Shown piece after piece: positions 1 through 6,689 of a stretch of DNA of 64,000 nt. The position numbers and the translations under genes are program-made. The DNA is taken from the NCBI RefSeq assembly GCF_018829635.1, contig NZ_JAHKKG010000006.1, forward strand, positions 62,001 to 126,000, read 5' to 3'. Each line of letters starts with the position of its first letter. Position 1 is the stretch's first letter. The notes below the pieces were generated by a model that worked only from the letters and a program-made list of their open reading frames with translations, was not told where the DNA came from and made no database searches. The DNA comes from Paractinoplanes bogorensis. GTDB lineage: Bacteria; Actinomycetota; Actinomycetes; Mycobacteriales; Micromonosporaceae.

Positions 1-358
1 CCGCGGCGGCGATGATCGCGGCGGCCAGGGCCGTCGCCGCGCCGGTGGCCGCGCCGAGCACGGCGCCGCAGGCCAGCGTGATCGCCGTGCGGGGGACGAG
101 CACCGAGAGCAGCAGACCGCCGACCACGGCCATCAGGACGGCGGCGGCCGGGCCGAGCCGGGCGAAGCCGTCCGCGATCTCCTGCAGCGGCAGGACGGCG
201 GCGGCGATGCCGACGGCGGCCAGGACGACGCCCAGGATGCCGAACCGGACGAGCCGGCGCTTCCAGGTCATCGGGGTGGAAACCGGCTGTGCGGGCTGAG
301 AAACCTGAGGCTCCGTCGCGAGGTTGACGCCCCGCGGGGCGATCAGGATGTCAGTCAT
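1..358 (-). CDS. TVP38/TMEM64-family membrane protein, N-terminal part
   Basis: The reverse strand opens with ATG at 358 and stays open to the window edge, so only about the first 119 codons are present and the 3' end lies outside. About 35 polar residues are followed by a hydrophobic helix (RFGILGVVLAAVGIAAAVL), a second one (AAAVLMAVVGGLLLSVLV) and the segment VPRTAITLACGAVLGAA. That segment resembles the start of the VTT (DedA-like) domain of TVP38/TMEM64 proteins. It sits 29 bp downstream of gatD on the same strand and may be co-transcribed. Its substrate is unknown. Family call from a partial sequence, so moderate certainty. Confidence 0.6.
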   Translation of the reverse strand, partial: MTDILIAPRGVNLATEPQVSQPAQPVSTPMTWKRRLVRFGILGVVLAAVGIAAAVLPLQEIADGFARLGPAAAVLMAVVGGLLLSVLVPRTAITLACGAVLGAATGAATALAAAIIAAA

Positions 359-387
359 ACAGTCGGTCCGTCCTCTGCTCGTCGTGG

Positions 388-1101
388 CTAGGCGCCGGCG
401 GCGGCAAGCCGCTCAGCTCGAAGTTTGTCGGGCCAGGTGTCGTCAACGGGGGCAAGACTATCCGCGCCGGTGGCCCAACGCAGTAGCAGATCGGCTATAG
501 CTGGGTTGCGAGCGAGCGCCGGGCCGTGCGAGTAGGTGCCGAGGATCTTGCCGTTCCAGGCCCCCTCGGTCTGTCCGTCGTTCCCGATGCCGGCGGTCAC
601 CCGGGCCAGCGGGGCGACGCCCGGGCCCAGGTGGGTGCGGCCGCCGTGATTTTCGAAACCGCTCAGCGGGGGCAGGCCCAGCCGCGGGTCGATGTCGCCG
701 CGGATCTCGCCGACCGCGCGGGTCTCGCCGCGGTCGGAGTGCAGGTCGAGCAGGCCCAGCCCGGGACATTTGGTCCCCTTGGCGAAGAACGAGTGACCGA
801 ACAGCTGGTAACCCGCGCAGATGGCCAGGACGGCCGCGCCCTGGTTGACCGCCCGGTGCAGGCCGCCGTCGGTGATCAGGCGCTGGGCCGCCAGGGCCTG
901 CGGGCCGTCCTCGCCGCCGCCGATCAGATAGATGTCGGCGGTCGAGGGCATCGGCTGGTCGGAGCGCACCGAATAGGTCTCGACCGGGATGCCGCGGACG
1001 GCCGCCCGGCGGGCCAGGATCAGCAGGTTGCCCCGGTCGCCATAGGTGGAGAGCAGGTCCGGATAGATCCAGACGATGCGCAAAGTGCTCTCAGTTGACA
1101 C
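388..1101 (-). CDS. gatD: GatD, lipid II isoglutaminyl synthase amidotransferase subunit
   Basis: Class I glutamine amidotransferase-like subunit that supplies ammonia to MurT for amidating the alpha-carboxyl of D-glutamate in lipid II. Counting from GTG 1101, the nucleophile is Cys95 in AICAGYQ and the catalytic His is His192 in YSHGPALARNP, close to the positions known for S. aureus GatD. I prefer GTG 1101 because GGAG lies 7 nt upstream; a TTG at 1107 would sit too close to that site. The start overlaps the end of murT by 11 bp, so translation is probably coupled. Length (237 aa) is normal for the family. Confidence 0.9.
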   Translation of the reverse strand: MSTESTLRIVWIYPDLLSTYGDRGNLLILARRAAVRGIPVETYSVRSDQPMPSTADIYLIGGGEDGPQALAAQRLITDGGLHRAVNQGAAVLAICAGYQLFGHSFFAKGTKCPGLGLLDLHSDRGETRAVGEIRGDIDPRLGLPPLSGFENHGGRTHLGPGVAPLARVTAGIGNDGQTEGAWNGKILGTYSHGPALARNPAIADLLLRWATGADSLAPVDDTWPDKLRAERLAAAGA

Positions 1102-2326
1102 GGTCAAGCTCCGCTCGGATGTCCTGGAACGCGGTGTAGTTGGCGATCACCTCGAGGCGTCCCGGCGGCACCGATCGGACCGCCTCCTCGAAACTCAACA
1201 CGTGCCGGAAGGCGATTCCGTTCACCTCGAGCCGGACGGCGAGGTCGAACGCCCGGTCGCCGGTGATCAGCACCGGGCGGTTGTGCAGGGGCGAGAAGTC
1301 GACGTCGTAGAGCCACGAGGTGTCGAAGCCGTCGGGGTCGCGCGCGTTGATGGAGAGCAGTGTCGGCGCCTGCTCGGCCATGTCGAACGCCTCGAGCCAG
1401 CTCGCCGGGTTCTTGGCCAGCAGCAGCCGGATGTTGCGGCCGTCGCGGTCGACCTGGGCGTAGCGGCCGGCGATCGAGGCCACCGTGGATAGCCGGGGGA
1501 GCGCCTCTATCGCCCGGACCCCGAACTCGGCGGCCACGGCCAGGGCGGTCGCCGCGTTGCCGATGTTGACCGTGCCCGGCAGCTGCAGCTTGACCAGGTG
1601 CCAGTCGCCGCGCGGGTCGATGACGCCCTCGTCCTCGACCCGCCACTGGGGCTGGGGCCGGCGCAGCGGGCAGCCGGTGCACCACCAGTCGCCGTTGGCC
1701 CGCTCGATCGGGTCGCCGCTCTCGGGGCAGACGAAGGAGTCGTCGAGCCAGCGCTGCCCGGCGCTGAACCAGGTGATGTGGGAGGCGCCCTGGGCGGCCC
1801 AGACCACCATCGGGTCGTCGGCGTTGGCCACCACGGCCACGTCGGGATGCCCGGCCAGAGCGGTGCGCCACATCTGGGCCATCATGGCGACCTCTTTGGC
1901 CCGGTCGAGCTGGTCGCGCGAGAGGTTGAGCAGGGCCACCACCCGCGGGCTGGTCTCGTCGATCACCCGGGCCAGGTAGTGCTCGTCGACCTCGAGCACC
2001 GCGAACGGCGTCGCCCCGGCCTTGGCCAGCGCCGACGTGTGCCCGGTGGGCATGTTGGCGCCGAACGAGTTGGTGGCCACCGGGCCGAGCACGCCGAGGG
2101 CGGCCGCGGCCAGCCGGGTCGTGGTGGTCTTGCCGTTGGTGCCGGACACCAGCGCGATGGCGCGGCCGGCCGCGAGGTGGCCCAGCAGGTCCGGGTCGAT
2201 CTTGAGGCCGATCCAGCCGCCGATGACCGAGCCGTCGCCGCGGCCCGCGGCCCTGGAGAGCGCGGCCGCTGTTTTCGACACCGAGGTCGCGACCTTGGCC
2301 CGCAGGGGCATTTTCCCGTCCGTCAC
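1091..2326 (-). CDS. murT: MurT, lipid II isoglutaminyl synthase Mur-ligase subunit
   Basis: Mur-ligase-like ATPase that, with GatD, converts D-Glu to D-isoglutamine in lipid II at the cytoplasmic face of the membrane. The P-loop GTNGKTTTT is at residues 62-70. A central zinc-ribbon insert lies around residues 195-220. A C-terminal DUF1727 domain contains the WLYDVDF motif, whose Asp is thought to complete the GatD catalytic triad. The ribbon reads CPES followed by CTGC, so one of the usual four cysteines is a serine. GTG 2326 is preceded by a -10-like TACCCT 8 nt upstream, which fits a leaderless start. ATG 2311 is an alternative giving a protein five residues shorter. Confidence 0.9.
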   Translation of the reverse strand: MTDGKMPLRAKVATSVSKTAAALSRAAGRGDGSVIGGWIGLKIDPDLLGHLAAGRAIALVSGTNGKTTTTRLAAAALGVLGPVATNSFGANMPTGHTSALAKAGATPFAVLEVDEHYLARVIDETSPRVVALLNLSRDQLDRAKEVAMMAQMWRTALAGHPDVAVVANADDPMVVWAAQGASHITWFSAGQRWLDDSFVCPESGDPIERANGDWWCTGCPLRRPQPQWRVEDEGVIDPRGDWHLVKLQLPGTVNIGNAATALAVAAEFGVRAIEALPRLSTVASIAGRYAQVDRDGRNIRLLLAKNPASWLEAFDMAEQAPTLLSINARDPDGFDTSWLYDVDFSPLHNRPVLITGDRAFDLAVRLEVNGIAFRHVLSFEEAVRSVPPGRLEVIANYTAFQDIRAELDRVN

Positions 2327-2334
2327 GGGACACG

Positions 2335-2340
2335 AGGGTA
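2335..2340 (-). promoter_or_regulatory. -10 element of murT-gatD, leaderless arrangement
   Basis: On the minus strand TACCCT lies 8 nt before GTG 2326, the spacing expected if transcription begins at or next to the start codon. No convincing -35 is visible, only CTCGAC about 17 nt further upstream. There is no Shine-Dalgarno sequence between the element and the GTG. Inferred from spacing only. Confidence 0.4.
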
Positions 2341-2784
2341 CCGGACCGGGCTGTTACGTCGAGTTGCCACGAGTCCGGTTTCGGGCACCCGGGAGAAGGG
2401 GGTGCTCCCCATATTCAGATCAACCATTCGGCCGGCGCCATTTTGGCCGGTGAGAAAGGTTTGAAGCGCGGGAGAGTGAATATGCGGCCTGGGTCACCCG
2501 AACGATAGGGAAGAAATATGTGTTCTGATTCACCCGTAACCTTCAACCGTCTGTAGTTCATCAAATGCGAGCCGTAATGGCAATTCTCACGGCCTGGTAA
2601 CAAATCGGACAGTGTCCGATGTGCCAAACACTCTGCGTGACGGAATCGCTTCCGGCGAAGCTCCGGAAATCGGCGTATCAAGGTCTGGCCGGCAGCGCCC
2701 GCTGCCTGACTCGCGACGACCTGGTTCACGCCGAGCCCTGCCCCGGGCCGGTCGACGCGACCACCCAGCACCATGAACAACCAC
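2341..2784. other. Divergent intergenic region, no gene seen
   Basis: About 440 bp between the murT promoter and the riboswitch. Part of it (roughly 2405-2600) has clearly lower GC than its surroundings. Short open frames exist, but none has coding-like composition or a recognisable product. The only distinct structure is the palindrome at 2604-2620. It probably holds the promoter for the hydrolase transcript, which must start upstream of the riboswitch. Confidence 0.5.
2604..2620. promoter_or_regulatory. Perfect 8+1+8 palindrome, candidate operator
   Basis: ATCGGACA-G-TGTCCGAT is a perfect inverted repeat around one central base. It lies about 165 bp upstream of the riboswitch and 350 bp upstream of the NlpC/P60 start, where that gene's promoter would be expected. 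A dimeric repressor or activator site is the simplest reading; the regulator cannot be named. Confidence 0.45.
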
Positions 2785-2942
2785 AAAGGCATACGGGGGC
2801 AGGGACGGGGGACCCATTACCGGTCCACTCCGCGCCACCCGCTCCGGTGGAATCACGTGGAGAACCTCGGGGTGAAGTCGCGCAAGCGACCGGGCACACC
2901 TTCCCGCCCGAACCCGACAGCTAACCTCGCAGGCGTGCCGGA
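2785..2942 (+). promoter_or_regulatory. ydaO-type c-di-AMP riboswitch
   Basis: The 5' leader of the NlpC/P60 gene carries the conserved blocks of the ydaO-yuaA riboswitch: GAGAACC then GGGGTGAA at 2860-2876, and GCCCGAACCCGACAGCTAAC at 2906-2925 followed by CTCGCAGGCG. Closing stem P1 may pair GGCAU near 2788-2792 with GUGCC near 2935-2939, so the outer limits are approximate. Actinobacterial copies of this riboswitch commonly precede wall hydrolases such as NlpC/P60 and Rpf proteins, which matches the gene downstream. The ribosome site (2940-2945) abuts the 3' strand of P1, so access to it could depend on ligand. Confidence 0.85.
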
Positions 2943-2956
2943 GGGATATCTCTACC

Positions 2957-3760
2957 GTGCACGAACAGAGTTCGAGCCGGGGCCGCCGCATGGCCGGCGC
3001 CGGTGCGCTCGCAGTGTCTCTGGGCCTCTGCCTCTGCGCAGGCCAGCTGGTCGCCCCCTCGGCCGCCAGCGCCGCTCCGATCATCACGGCGGCGGCCTCC
3101 GCCAAGGTCACGCCGTCGGTCAAGAGCTCGATCTCGACGAGGTCGATCACTTACGGCGCCAAGATCAAGGTGACCGCGAAGTACATCAACCCGGCCAACG
3201 GCAAGGTGATCACTTCGGGCACGGTCCGCCTCCAGGCGCTCCGTAAGAACAAGTGGGTCAACCTCTCGGCGAAGGCCCTGAGCAGCAGTGGCTCGGTCAC
3301 GCTGACCGGTGAGCCGCACGTCAGCGGGGCCGTGCGCGCCTATTACGTAGGGACCCCCACCTACAAGGCGAAGGCGGGTGGCAAGTTCTCGGTGACCGTC
3401 AAGGCCCCGGGCGCCACCAAGGTCATCAGCGAGGCCAAGAAGCACGTCGGGTCGCTGTACAAGTACGGCGCGGCCGGCCCCAGCCGTTTCGACTGCTCGG
3501 GCTACACGATGTGGGTCTACAAGAAGGCGGTCGGCAAGAGCCTGCCGCACAAGGCCAACTCGCAGCAGAAGTACGGCAAGTCGGTCGCCAAGGGCTCGAA
3601 GCAGGTCGGCGACCTGATCATCTTCCGCAACGGTTCGTACGGGTACCACGCCGGCATCTACGCCGGCGGCGGCTACATGTACGACTCCCCGCACACCGGC
3701 GCGCGGGTGTCGAAGCGCAAGATGATCGGCTCCAACTACGTGGTGCGTCGCCTGGTCTGA
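2957..3760 (+). CDS. Secreted NlpC/P60 peptidoglycan endopeptidase
   Basis: Predicted exported D,L-endopeptidase that cleaves peptidoglycan stem peptides. A basic N-terminus and hydrophobic core (about residues 12-38, ending in ASA) form a signal peptide. A beta-rich spacer of about 100 residues with Ig-like character (SVTLTGEP, KFSVTVKAPG) follows. The C-terminal NlpC/P60 domain has Cys180 in FDCSGY and His231 in YHAGIY. Start GTG 2957 follows GGAGGG by 11 nt; an in-frame ATG at 2990 would truncate the basic region. It is a single transcription unit behind a c-di-AMP riboswitch and ahead of a strong terminator, so control by c-di-AMP is expected. Confidence 0.88.
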   Translation: MHEQSSSRGRRMAGAGALAVSLGLCLCAGQLVAPSAASAAPIITAAASAKVTPSVKSSISTRSITYGAKIKVTAKYINPANGKVITSGTVRLQALRKNKWVNLSAKALSSSGSVTLTGEPHVSGAVRAYYVGTPTYKAKAGGKFSVTVKAPGATKVISEAKKHVGSLYKYGAAGPSRFDCSGYTMWVYKKAVGKSLPHKANSQQKYGKSVAKGSKQVGDLIIFRNGSYGYHAGIYAGGGYMYDSPHTGARVSKRKMIGSNYVVRRLV

Positions 3761-3772
3761 CGACCCGGCGGT

Positions 3773-3822
3773 AAGGCAGCGAGGGGTGCGACCGGTTCGG
3801 TCGCGCCCCTCGCTGCCTTTCT
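3773..3822 (+). terminator. Strong intrinsic terminator after NlpC/P60 gene
   Basis: A long stem pairs AAGGCAGCGAGGGG plus GCGACCG (3773-3794) with CGGTCGC plus CCCCTCGCTGCCTT (3798-3820), with one unpaired base, a GTT loop and a T-rich 3' side (CCTTTCTGTGTT). It begins about 12 bp after the stop codon and separates this gene from the division cluster. Confidence 0.9.
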
Positions 3823-3848
3823 GTGTTCCCCCACAACCCTCCCCGCGG

Positions 3849-4090
3849 CCCTCCACTTTCCTCCCTGCAGGGGTTGACAACGTGCCCTGCTGGGAGTTTT
3901 GGGCGTGTTTGGGAGGGTTCTTGACAAGGGGGAGTAGAGGATGTCGGAAACCGGACGGGGTTGATCATGCTTCGCCCCTCCACTTCCCTCCCACCTCGGT
4001 GAGCTGGGGTTTCGTGTGCGAACAAGGTTCGCGAAGACGCTCAATCGGCTTGCGGGTGGAGGGAAGTGGAGTAGAGTGGAGCGCAGTGGC
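3849..4090 (+). promoter_or_regulatory. mraZ promoter region with MraZ box and inverted copies
   Basis: The 415-bp stretch before mraZ holds no gene. At 4056-4090 four units GTGGA, GTGGA, GTGGA, GTGGC start exactly every 10 bp, the period known for MraZ operators (repeats with 5-nt spacers). Two reverse-oriented look-alikes lie upstream: CCCTCCACTTTCCTCCC at 3849-3865 and CCCTCCACTTCCCTCCCACC at 3976-3995. The second contains CTCCACTTCCCTCC (3978-3991), an exact inverted repeat of 4058-4071. TTGACA hexamers occur at 3874-3879 and 3921-3926 but have no clear -10 partners. MraZ autoregulation of the cluster is the likely function. Confidence 0.65.
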
Positions 4091-4176
4091 AGGGCCGAGT
4101 CGAACAGACCTGAGGGGCCTGCCGGCCCGAGTGAACTGGCGGACCGCGAACCGCCCGGGGCAGGGGGTTGGGGCCG

Positions 4177-4608
4177 ATGTTTCTCGGCACGCATACCCCA
4201 CGCCTCGACGACAAGGGGCGGCTGATCCTTCCGGCGAAGTTCCGTGATGAGCTGGCGGGAGGTGTCGTGATCACCAAGGGGCAGGAACGCTGCTTGTACG
4301 GGTTCCCGATGCCGGAGTTCCAGCGCATCGCCGGCCAGCTGCGCGAGGCGCCGGTCACCAACAAAGCGGCCCGGGCCTACAGCCGGGTCTTCTTCGCCAG
4401 CGCGCACGACGAGGTCCCCGACAAGCAGGGGCGGGTCACCATCCCCGGCCACTTGCGGGAATACGCGGCCCTCGACCGCGAACTCGTCGTCATCGGTGCG
4501 AGCACCCGGATCGAGATCTGGGACAAGCAGTCCTGGGAGCAGTACCTCGCGGCGAGCGAAGACGAGTTCGCCGACATCGAGGAGGGGGTGCTGCCCGGCG
4601 GACTGTAA
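4177..4608 (+). CDS. mraZ: MraZ, transcriptional regulator of the division cluster
   Basis: DNA-binding regulator that heads the division and cell-wall cluster and represses it in species studied. 143 aa, the usual length. It carries the two AbrB-like half-domains, each with the conserved D-x-GR signature: LDDKGRLILPAKFR near the N-terminus and DKQGRVTIPGHLR in the second half. ATG 4177 gives the standard MFLGTHTPRLD start and is preceded by AGGGGG; a TTG 9 bp upstream is less likely. Likely autoregulated through the repeats at 4056-4090. It is separated from rsmH by an unusually long gap of about 276 bp. Confidence 0.95.
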   Translation: MFLGTHTPRLDDKGRLILPAKFRDELAGGVVITKGQERCLYGFPMPEFQRIAGQLREAPVTNKAARAYSRVFFASAHDEVPDKQGRVTIPGHLREYAALDRELVVIGASTRIEIWDKQSWEQYLAASEDEFADIEEGVLPGGL

Positions 4609-4884
4609 GGCGTGGCACTCGGCTGGGCCCACACAGGCCCGGACGCTGCCGCATCCGTACTGCGAGATCTCCAGCCGCTCCCGCTCCTGGCGCCTCTTCC
4701 CCGGCGCCAGGCGCGTGTCCGGCCAAGGGCGAGCCCGAATGGCAACGGGCACGAGCGGATGGGGATCTGGCGGTACGGACGGGCGTCCGGGATGGCCGCG
4801 GATCGACACGATCGGCGCGGCGGCAGGACGAACAACCGGCAGGTCGGTGCCGGGCAGGGCGCGCGTAACAGTCGGGGTGGGGCG
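4609..4884 (+). other. Long mraZ-rsmH spacer, no gene seen
   Basis: The frame of rsmH stays open back to 4612, but the translated segment is low-complexity and proline/arginine-rich and does not resemble the N-terminus of RsmH. I see no separate gene or clear hairpin. A promoter for rsmH could lie here, but no strong -35/-10 pair is visible. Confidence 0.4.
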
Positions 4885-5955
4885 ATGGGGGTCGTTATGG
4901 GGGAGCTTCGCGGCACACACGTGCCGGTGCTGCTCGAGCGTTGCCTCGAGCTGCTCGCTCCCGCGCTGCGGCTGCCGGGCGCCGTGCACGTCGACTTCAC
5001 GCTGGGTCTGGGCGGTCACGCCGAGGCCGTGCTCGAACGGTTCCCCGAGGTGCTGCTGGTCGGCCTCGACCGGGACACCGAGGCGCTCGCGCACTCGCGG
5101 CACCGCCTGGCGCGGTTCGGCGAGCGGGCCCGCCTGGTGCACGCGGTCTACGACGAGTTGCCGCGTGTGCTCGACGAGCTCGACCTGGCGTCGTACCACA
5201 GTGGGCTGTTCGATCTGGGTGTCTCGTCGCTGCAGCTGGACGAGGCCGACCGCGGCTTCGCCTACGCCCAGGACGCCCCGCTCGACATGCGGATGGACCA
5301 GACCTCCGGCATCACCGCCGAACAGGTCGTGAACGAGTACGAGCCGGGTGCGCTGGTCCGGATCCTGCGCACCTACGGCGAGGAGAAGTTCGCGCCGAGG
5401 ATCGTCTCGTCGATCGTCCGGGAGCGGCAGAAGGGCCGGATCACCTCGACGGCCCGGCTGGCCGAGCTGGTCAAGGAGTCGATCCCGGCCGCCGCGCGAC
5501 GAACGGGTGGAAATCCCGCTAAAAGAACGTTTCAGGCGCTACGTATTGAGGTAAATGGCGAACTCGCCACGCTCGAGGCGGCCATGCCGGCCGCTTTGGA
5601 CGCCTTGGCCGTAAAAGGGCGGCTTGTGGTGATGAGCTACCAATCTTTGGAGGACCGGATCGTCAAGCGCGCTCTCACCGCGAGGACGCGCAGCACCGGG
5701 CCGGTCGACCTGCCGGTCGAGCTGCCCGGCACGGGACCGACGCTGCGGCTTCTGACAAGGGGGTCGGAACCGCCCAGCGAGCAGGAGGTCGCGGACAACC
5801 CGCGAGCGGCTTCGGTGAAGCTGCGCGCGGTCGAGCGTCTCGATCGCCACGAAACACCGGGGGCCGCCCGCGAACGGCCTCGACTGTCTACAACGCACGG
5901 GGGACAAGGGCGGTTACGCCCGGGGGAACGGGAAGAGGGGGAGGGAGAAGCATGA
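4885..5955 (+). CDS. rsmH: RsmH (MraW), 16S rRNA m4C1402 methyltransferase
   Basis: SAM-dependent methyltransferase acting on C1402 of 16S rRNA. It begins GELRGTHVPVLLERCLELL and shows the SAM-binding region VDFTLGLGGHAEAVL; family members usually read DxTxGxGGH. Other family blocks are LFDLGVSSLQLDEADRGFAY, DMRMD, TFQALRIEVNGEL and SYQSLEDRIVK. The start is ATG 4885 (GGGGTGGGG upstream) or ATG 4897, four codons later. The C-terminal tail is charged and low-complexity. Its stop overlaps the ftsL start (ATGA), indicating coupled translation within the cluster. Confidence 0.93.
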   Translation: MGVVMGELRGTHVPVLLERCLELLAPALRLPGAVHVDFTLGLGGHAEAVLERFPEVLLVGLDRDTEALAHSRHRLARFGERARLVHAVYDELPRVLDELDLASYHSGLFDLGVSSLQLDEADRGFAYAQDAPLDMRMDQTSGITAEQVVNEYEPGALVRILRTYGEEKFAPRIVSSIVRERQKGRITSTARLAELVKESIPAAARRTGGNPAKRTFQALRIEVNGELATLEAAMPAALDALAVKGRLVVMSYQSLEDRIVKRALTARTRSTGPVDLPVELPGTGPTLRLLTRGSEPPSEQEVADNPRAASVKLRAVERLDRHETPGAARERPRLSTTHGGQGRLRPGEREEGEGEA

Positions 5956-6683
5956 GCGAGCGCACCCAGGCGCCGCGGTCGGGGGGCCGGACCGCGGATC
6001 AGTACCGCCCGACGACCGGACGGCGCGACACGGGCCGGAGCCGCGATGCGGACGCCCCGGGAAGTGCCGGCCGGGGGGCGCGGCAGTTCGCCGGAGCGAA
6101 GGAGCGCGACACGCGCCGGTCCGGGGGCCGGAGCGAGCCGGTCCGGGACAAGGCGCGCGGACGCGGCCGGGTGGACGCCCCGGTCGACGGCGCGGCCGCG
6201 CTGCAGATCGACGTCACGGTCGAGCCGCTGCGGGTGACCGAGCAGGGCGCCAAGCCGCGTCTGCGGGTCGCCCCGCCGCCGCCGATCCACGGTGGACCGC
6301 GGGCGCCGTTCGTGGCCGGCGTGATCGGCGTGGTGATCGTCGGGGTGCTCGGCATCCTGCTGATCAACACGAAGACCAACGAGAACTCGTTCCGCATCGC
6401 CGAGCTGCAGAACCAGAACTCGGCGCTGGACAACCAGCGCCAGGACCTGGACAACCAGCTGGTCGAGGCGTCGAGCATCGGCAACCTGGACGCGGCCGCC
6501 CGGCGGCTCGGCCTGGTGCGGGCCAACATTCAGGACGTGGCCCAGCTGCGGCTGCCGGACGGCAAGATCATCCGGGTGCCGCGGCCGGCCGAGGGCCCGC
6601 GCTCGATCACCGCGCCGGACACCCAGGCGCCGTCGGCCGGCACCGGTCCGACCGGCACCGCTCCGGCCGGCACCGGGCGGTAG
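5952..6683 (+). CDS. ftsL: FtsL-like division protein
   Basis: Bitopic divisome protein of the FtsL/DivIC type, assigned by position between rsmH and ftsI and by architecture. A long Arg/Gly-rich cytoplasmic N-terminus (about 117 residues) leads into one transmembrane helix (FVAGVIGVVIVGVLGILLI, about 119-137). A periplasmic coiled coil follows (NSFRIAELQNQNSALDNQRQDLDNQ), then AARRLGLV and a Pro/Thr/Ala-rich tail. FtsL recruits and activates the FtsW-FtsI synthase in species studied. Sequence conservation is poor in this family, so context carries most of the weight. ATG overlaps the rsmH stop. Confidence 0.85.
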   Translation: MSERTQAPRSGGRTADQYRPTTGRRDTGRSRDADAPGSAGRGARQFAGAKERDTRRSGGRSEPVRDKARGRGRVDAPVDGAAALQIDVTVEPLRVTEQGAKPRLRVAPPPPIHGGPRAPFVAGVIGVVIVGVLGILLINTKTNENSFRIAELQNQNSALDNQRQDLDNQLVEASSIGNLDAAARRLGLVRANIQDVAQLRLPDGKIIRVPRPAEGPRSITAPDTQAPSAGTGPTGTAPAGTGR

Positions 6684-6689
6684 CCCAGC

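Noticed and set aside
12..299. Plus-strand open frame at the left edge
   Set aside because: It is the antisense shadow of the TVP38-like gene, whose minus-strand translation shows proper TM helices and a family motif.
2619..3246. Small plus-strand frames across the leader of the NlpC/P60 gene
   Set aside because: They cross the riboswitch and the start of the real gene in another frame and have no coding features.
4612..4884. N-terminal extension of rsmH back to 4612
   Set aside because: The extra roughly 90 residues are low-complexity and absent from RsmH proteins; ATG 4885/4897 gives the canonical start.
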